Below are positions 61,717 to 64,000 of a DNA stretch of 64,000 nt, piece by piece. The translations under genes were made by a program, and so were the position numbers. The stretch is taken from contig CAVWOM010000007.1 of NCBI GenBank assembly GCA_963756575.1, positions 271,492 to 335,491 of the forward strand. Direction: 5' to 3'. Source of the DNA: Palsa-504 sp963756575 (lineage in GTDB: Bacteria > Actinomycetota > Actinomycetes > Streptosporangiales > Streptosporangiaceae). Positions within the stretch are counted from its first letter, which is position 1; each line of letters opens with the position of its first letter. Below the pieces are notes generated by a model, which was given only the letters and a program-made list of their open reading frames with translations, was not told the DNA's origin and searched no databases.

Positions 61717-62997
61717 TCAGCCGGTGAGGCCGGGGAAGTACCCCTTCGAGGTCACCCAGTCGGTGGAGTTCGGCTGGGTGATCGCCCCGTTGTCGATCTG
61801 GTTCATCAGGTAGTAGTCGTTGCAGATCGCCGTGGCGCCCTTCAGGGCCTGCCCGTCGCAGGTGTACGGATGCGACAGGAAGTTCTGGTGGGTGCCCGAC
61901 TTGAACGCGGCCAGGATGCTCGAGGTGGTGGGCGTGCCCGAGATCGTGCTCAGCACCTGCTGGACGTTCATCACGGTGGCGAAGCCGGCCGTGGAGATCG
62001 AGTCGACCAGCGAGCCCGGCGCGGCCCACTTCTTCATCGCCGCCTGGAACAGCTGCGCGTCGTGGCTGCTCCCGCTCTGCAGCGTGAACGGCGAGGCGAT
62101 GTACATGCCCTGAGCCCCGCCCGCCGCGGCCTCGATCACCGGCGGCGCGCCGCACGGGTCGATGCCCATGATCTTGCCGCTGTAGCCGACGGACTTCAGC
62201 GCCTTGAGCACGTTGCCGCAGCCGTTCGGGACGTCGACGTAGACGAGCTGGGCGCCGCTGCTCTCGACCAGGGCCGCCTGCGGGCTCGGGTCGGGCGAGG
62301 TCGGCGACAGCGGGATGTCCTTGACCGTGGTCACCCCGGCCGCCTTGAACACCGGCGTGATCTGGGGGAGCAGCGACTCGCCCTGGGCGTTGCTGAAGTA
62401 GACGATCGCGACGCTCTTGACGCCGAGCGTCTTGCCCGCGTACACGGCGGCCGCCGCGTTGTCGCCCACGCTGACCGACCAGAACTGGATGGAGTTCGGC
62501 GCGGTCTCCGGCACCGGGGTGAACGGGATGCCGCCCAGGTAGGCCAGGTTGGCGTGGGCGTAGATGGGGATCGAGGCGGGGCCGCCGACGTCGGCCGCGC
62601 CGAGGATCGCGATCGGCTTCTTGGCCACCAGCTGGTTGGCGCACCGCGCGGCGGTGGCCGGCGTGCCGTCGCCGGTGCAGCTGTCGATCTGGATCGGGTG
62701 GCCGTTGATGCCGCCGAGGTAGTTGTTGATGTAGTTCTCGGCCGCGATCGCGCCCTGGCGCGCCTCGGGGAAGGTGACCGCGCCGGTCTCGTCGTTGATC
62801 ATCCCGAAGACGTACGGGGTACCGGTGGCCTTCTTGGCCGTGCCGAACACGTTGCCGCTGGCCGCGGCCGTCGTGCTGCCGGCCGCGGGCGTACTGGAAC
62901 CGCCCGTGCCGCTGCTCGAGCCGCTCGAGCTGCAACCCGCCGCGACAAGACCGGTGACGGCGAGCGCGACCGCACTGGCCCATAGGTGACGTCTCAT
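61717..62997 (-). CDS. Liv-type ABC substrate-binding lipoprotein
   Basis: A 426-residue binding lipoprotein. Signal: basic N-terminus, hydrophobic core and lipobox VAAGC (Cys22), then a Ser/Thr/Gly-rich linker. The mature protein reads VFGMINDETGAVTFPEARQG, GRC-type CTGDGTPATAARCANQLV with a pair of Cys, and a typical periplasmic-binding fold. It belongs to the ABC cluster with the fused permease and the two ATPases at the window edge. Substrate not deducible. Confidence 0.9.
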   Translation of the reverse strand: MRRHLWASAVALAVTGLVAAGCSSSGSSSGTGGSSTPAAGSTTAAASGNVFGTAKKATGTPYVFGMINDETGAVTFPEARQGAIAAENYINNYLGGINGHPIQIDSCTGDGTPATAARCANQLVAKKPIAILGAADVGGPASIPIYAHANLAYLGGIPFTPVPETAPNSIQFWSVSVGDNAAAAVYAGKTLGVKSVAIVYFSNAQGESLLPQITPVFKAAGVTTVKDIPLSPTSPDPSPQAALVESSGAQLVYVDVPNGCGNVLKALKSVGYSGKIMGIDPCGAPPVIEAAAGGAQGMYIASPFTLQSGSSHDAQLFQAAMKKWAAPGSLVDSISTAGFATVMNVQQVLSTISGTPTTSSILAAFKSGTHQNFLSHPYTCDGQALKGATAICNDYYLMNQIDNGAITQPNSTDWVTSKGYFPGLTG

Positions 62998-63054
62998 CTG
63001 CGCTTCTTTCGTTATATGGAATCTCTCGGGTCAGGACTGCGGGAGACGGACGCC

Positions 63055-63820
63055 TCAGGCGGCCGACTCCCCGAGGTAACTGGCCGCGAGCAGCTCGCGC
63101 CGCTCGCGGAGTTCGGCGGCCGGGCCCTCGAGCCCGATCCGCCCGTGCGTCAGGACGTAGGCGCGGTCGGAGACCTCCAGCGCCAGCGCCACGTGCTGCT
63201 CGACGAACAGCACGCTCGCGCCGAGCTGGTCGGCCGCCCGGCGCAGGATCGGGACCAGCCGCTCGACGATCACCGGGGCCAGGCCCAGGCTCATCTCGTC
63301 GACCAGCAGCAGCCGCGGCCGGGTCACCAGCGCCCGGCCCAGGGCCAGCATCTGCTGCTCGCCGCCGGACAGCAGGCCGGCCTTGCGCCCGAGGCACTTG
63401 CGCAGCTCGGGCAGCATCTCGAGCAGCTCCTCCTCGCTGGCCCGCGCCCTTCTTACTGGCCCGGCCGCCCGCCAGCCGCAGGTGCTCGCGGACGGTCAGG
63501 CCGGGGAACAGGGCGCGGCCCTCCGGCACCAGCGCGAGGCCCCGGCGGGCGAGCAGGTGGGCCGGCCGTCCGCCGATGGCCTCGCCCGACAGCTCGACCG
63601 TGCCCGCGATCGGCCGGTTGAGCCCGGCGATCGTCTCCAGGGTGGTGGTCTTCCCGGCGCCGTTCGGGCCGAGCAGGGCCACCACCTCACCCGGGCGGAC
63701 CTCCAGGTTGAGCTCGCGGACGACCGGGATCCCCTTGTCGCCGGCCGACACGTCCCGCATCACCAGGGCGTGACCCGTGGCAGTGCCAGTGGTTCCCGGC
63801 GGGCTAGTGGCTTCCGGCAT
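63055..63820 (-). pseudogene. livF: LivF-type ATPase, frameshifted
   Basis: The ATG at 63820 opens MPEATSPPGTTGTATG, then a good ABC ATPase: Walker A ALLGPNGAGKTTTLETI and the Q-loop region LVPEGRALFPGLTV. Near 63440-63460 the frame breaks; the rest continues in another frame from about 63435 as EMLPELRKCLGRKAGLLSGG, with signature LLSGGEQQMLALG and Walker B RLLLVDEMSLGLAP, ending at 63055. One extra base (or two missing) in a GCGGG-like run explains it. It could be a sequencing error because all motifs are intact. Confidence 0.75.
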
Positions 63821-64000
63821 GGTGCCCTCCCAAGTAGGCCTCGATCACGCGCGGGTCGTCGCGGATCTCGGCCGGGGTCCCGCGGCGATCGGCCGGCCGA
63901 AGTCCAGGACCATGAGCCGATCGCAGACGGACAGGACGAGGCCCATGTCGTGGTCGATGAGGAAGATCGTCACGCCGTGCTCTTCCGGCAGGGACCGCAG
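63804..64000 (-). pseudogene. livG: LivG-type ATPase, C-terminal part, cut by window edge and frameshifted
   Basis: The end of an ABC ATPase: RSLPEEHGVTIFLIDHDMGL with the switch His, then LVLSVCDRLMVLDFGRPIAA. As read, the frame runs into a stop at 63845-63847. One missing base at about 63878-63881 (a CCC run that should be CCCC) restores TPAEIRDDPRVIEAYLGG, the expected LivG tail, ending at TAG 63804-63806. It would overlap the livF start by 17 bp. Confidence 0.7.

Noticed and set aside
59630..63820. Very long open minus-strand frame (~1400 codons) across permease and binding protein
   Set aside because: It is an out-of-frame reading of GC-rich genes: the Liv-type lipoprotein and fused permease occupy the true frames with signal peptide, motifs and proper starts, while this frame shows Arg/Gly/Pro/Ala-rich sequence and only its first ~120 codons match the LivF ATPase.

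Overview
The window is high-GC DNA from an actinomycete, most likely a filamentous, Streptosporangiales-like lineage. Supporting signs are GTG and TTG starts, dense operons with 4-bp ATGA/GTGA overlaps, an F420-type LLM oxidoreductase, a SigE-family ECF sigma factor and a complete conservon (sensor kinase, roadblock, DUF742, GTPase). I see no rRNA, tRNA, CRISPR array, phage module, insertion sequence or polyketide/NRPS cluster.

Layout. 1-2.6 kb: LysE-type exporter (cut by the edge), alpha-hydroxy-acid oxidase and two flavin reductases. 2.8-6.75 kb: a flippase-like membrane protein with a degenerate kinase domain, then a membrane-anchored SGNH hydrolase that seems to start at an ATT codon. 6.7-10.1 kb: reductive-pyrimidine/hydantoin catabolism (F420-type oxidoreductase, dihydropyrimidinase, ureidopropionase-like hydrolase). 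10.1-14.5 kb: a five-gene MoxR/DUF58/DUF4129 operon below a pyrimidine-rich tandem-repeat tract. 15-22 kb: repair glycosylase, VOC protein, M55 peptidase, and two different citrate-synthase-type enzymes (an isopropylmalate/homocitrate/Re-citrate-synthase-like protein and an HTH-bearing Si-type citrate synthase). Their upstream regions share a nearly identical 19-bp palindromic element. 22.8-23.8 kb: a repeat-rich regulatory region, then an MFS transporter. 25-29.9 kb: ECF sigma factor coupled to a membrane beta-propeller protein, TPR and AAA proteins, Maf. 30-36 kb: aldo-keto reductase, two-component system, APC permease, PAP2 phosphatase. 36.5-37.1 kb: frameshifted zinc-ribbon/FHA gene.

37.5-45.6 kb is a transport and catabolic unit: two paralogous Liv-type binding lipoproteins, a DUF1989 protein, RidA, LivH/M/G/F and a GntR regulator. 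It probably imports and processes a small nitrogen compound. 46.2-51.2 kb is the conservon, with a 9-codon leader ORF before cvnB. 51.2-55.9 kb is a tightly overlapping minus-strand catabolic operon (esterase, amidohydrolase, VOC, BBE-type flavoprotein, SDR). 56-64 kb has a flavodoxin-like protein, a GH78 alpha-L-rhamnosidase and a second Liv-type ABC system with a fused permease.

Several otherwise conserved genes carry single-base frameshifts in G/C runs: the DUF2207-like gene, the FHA gene, the BBE flavoprotein, and the LivF and LivG ATPases near the right edge. The histidine kinase/response regulator fusion could have the same cause. Either this is a draft sequence with indel errors or several genes are decaying; the sequence alone cannot decide.
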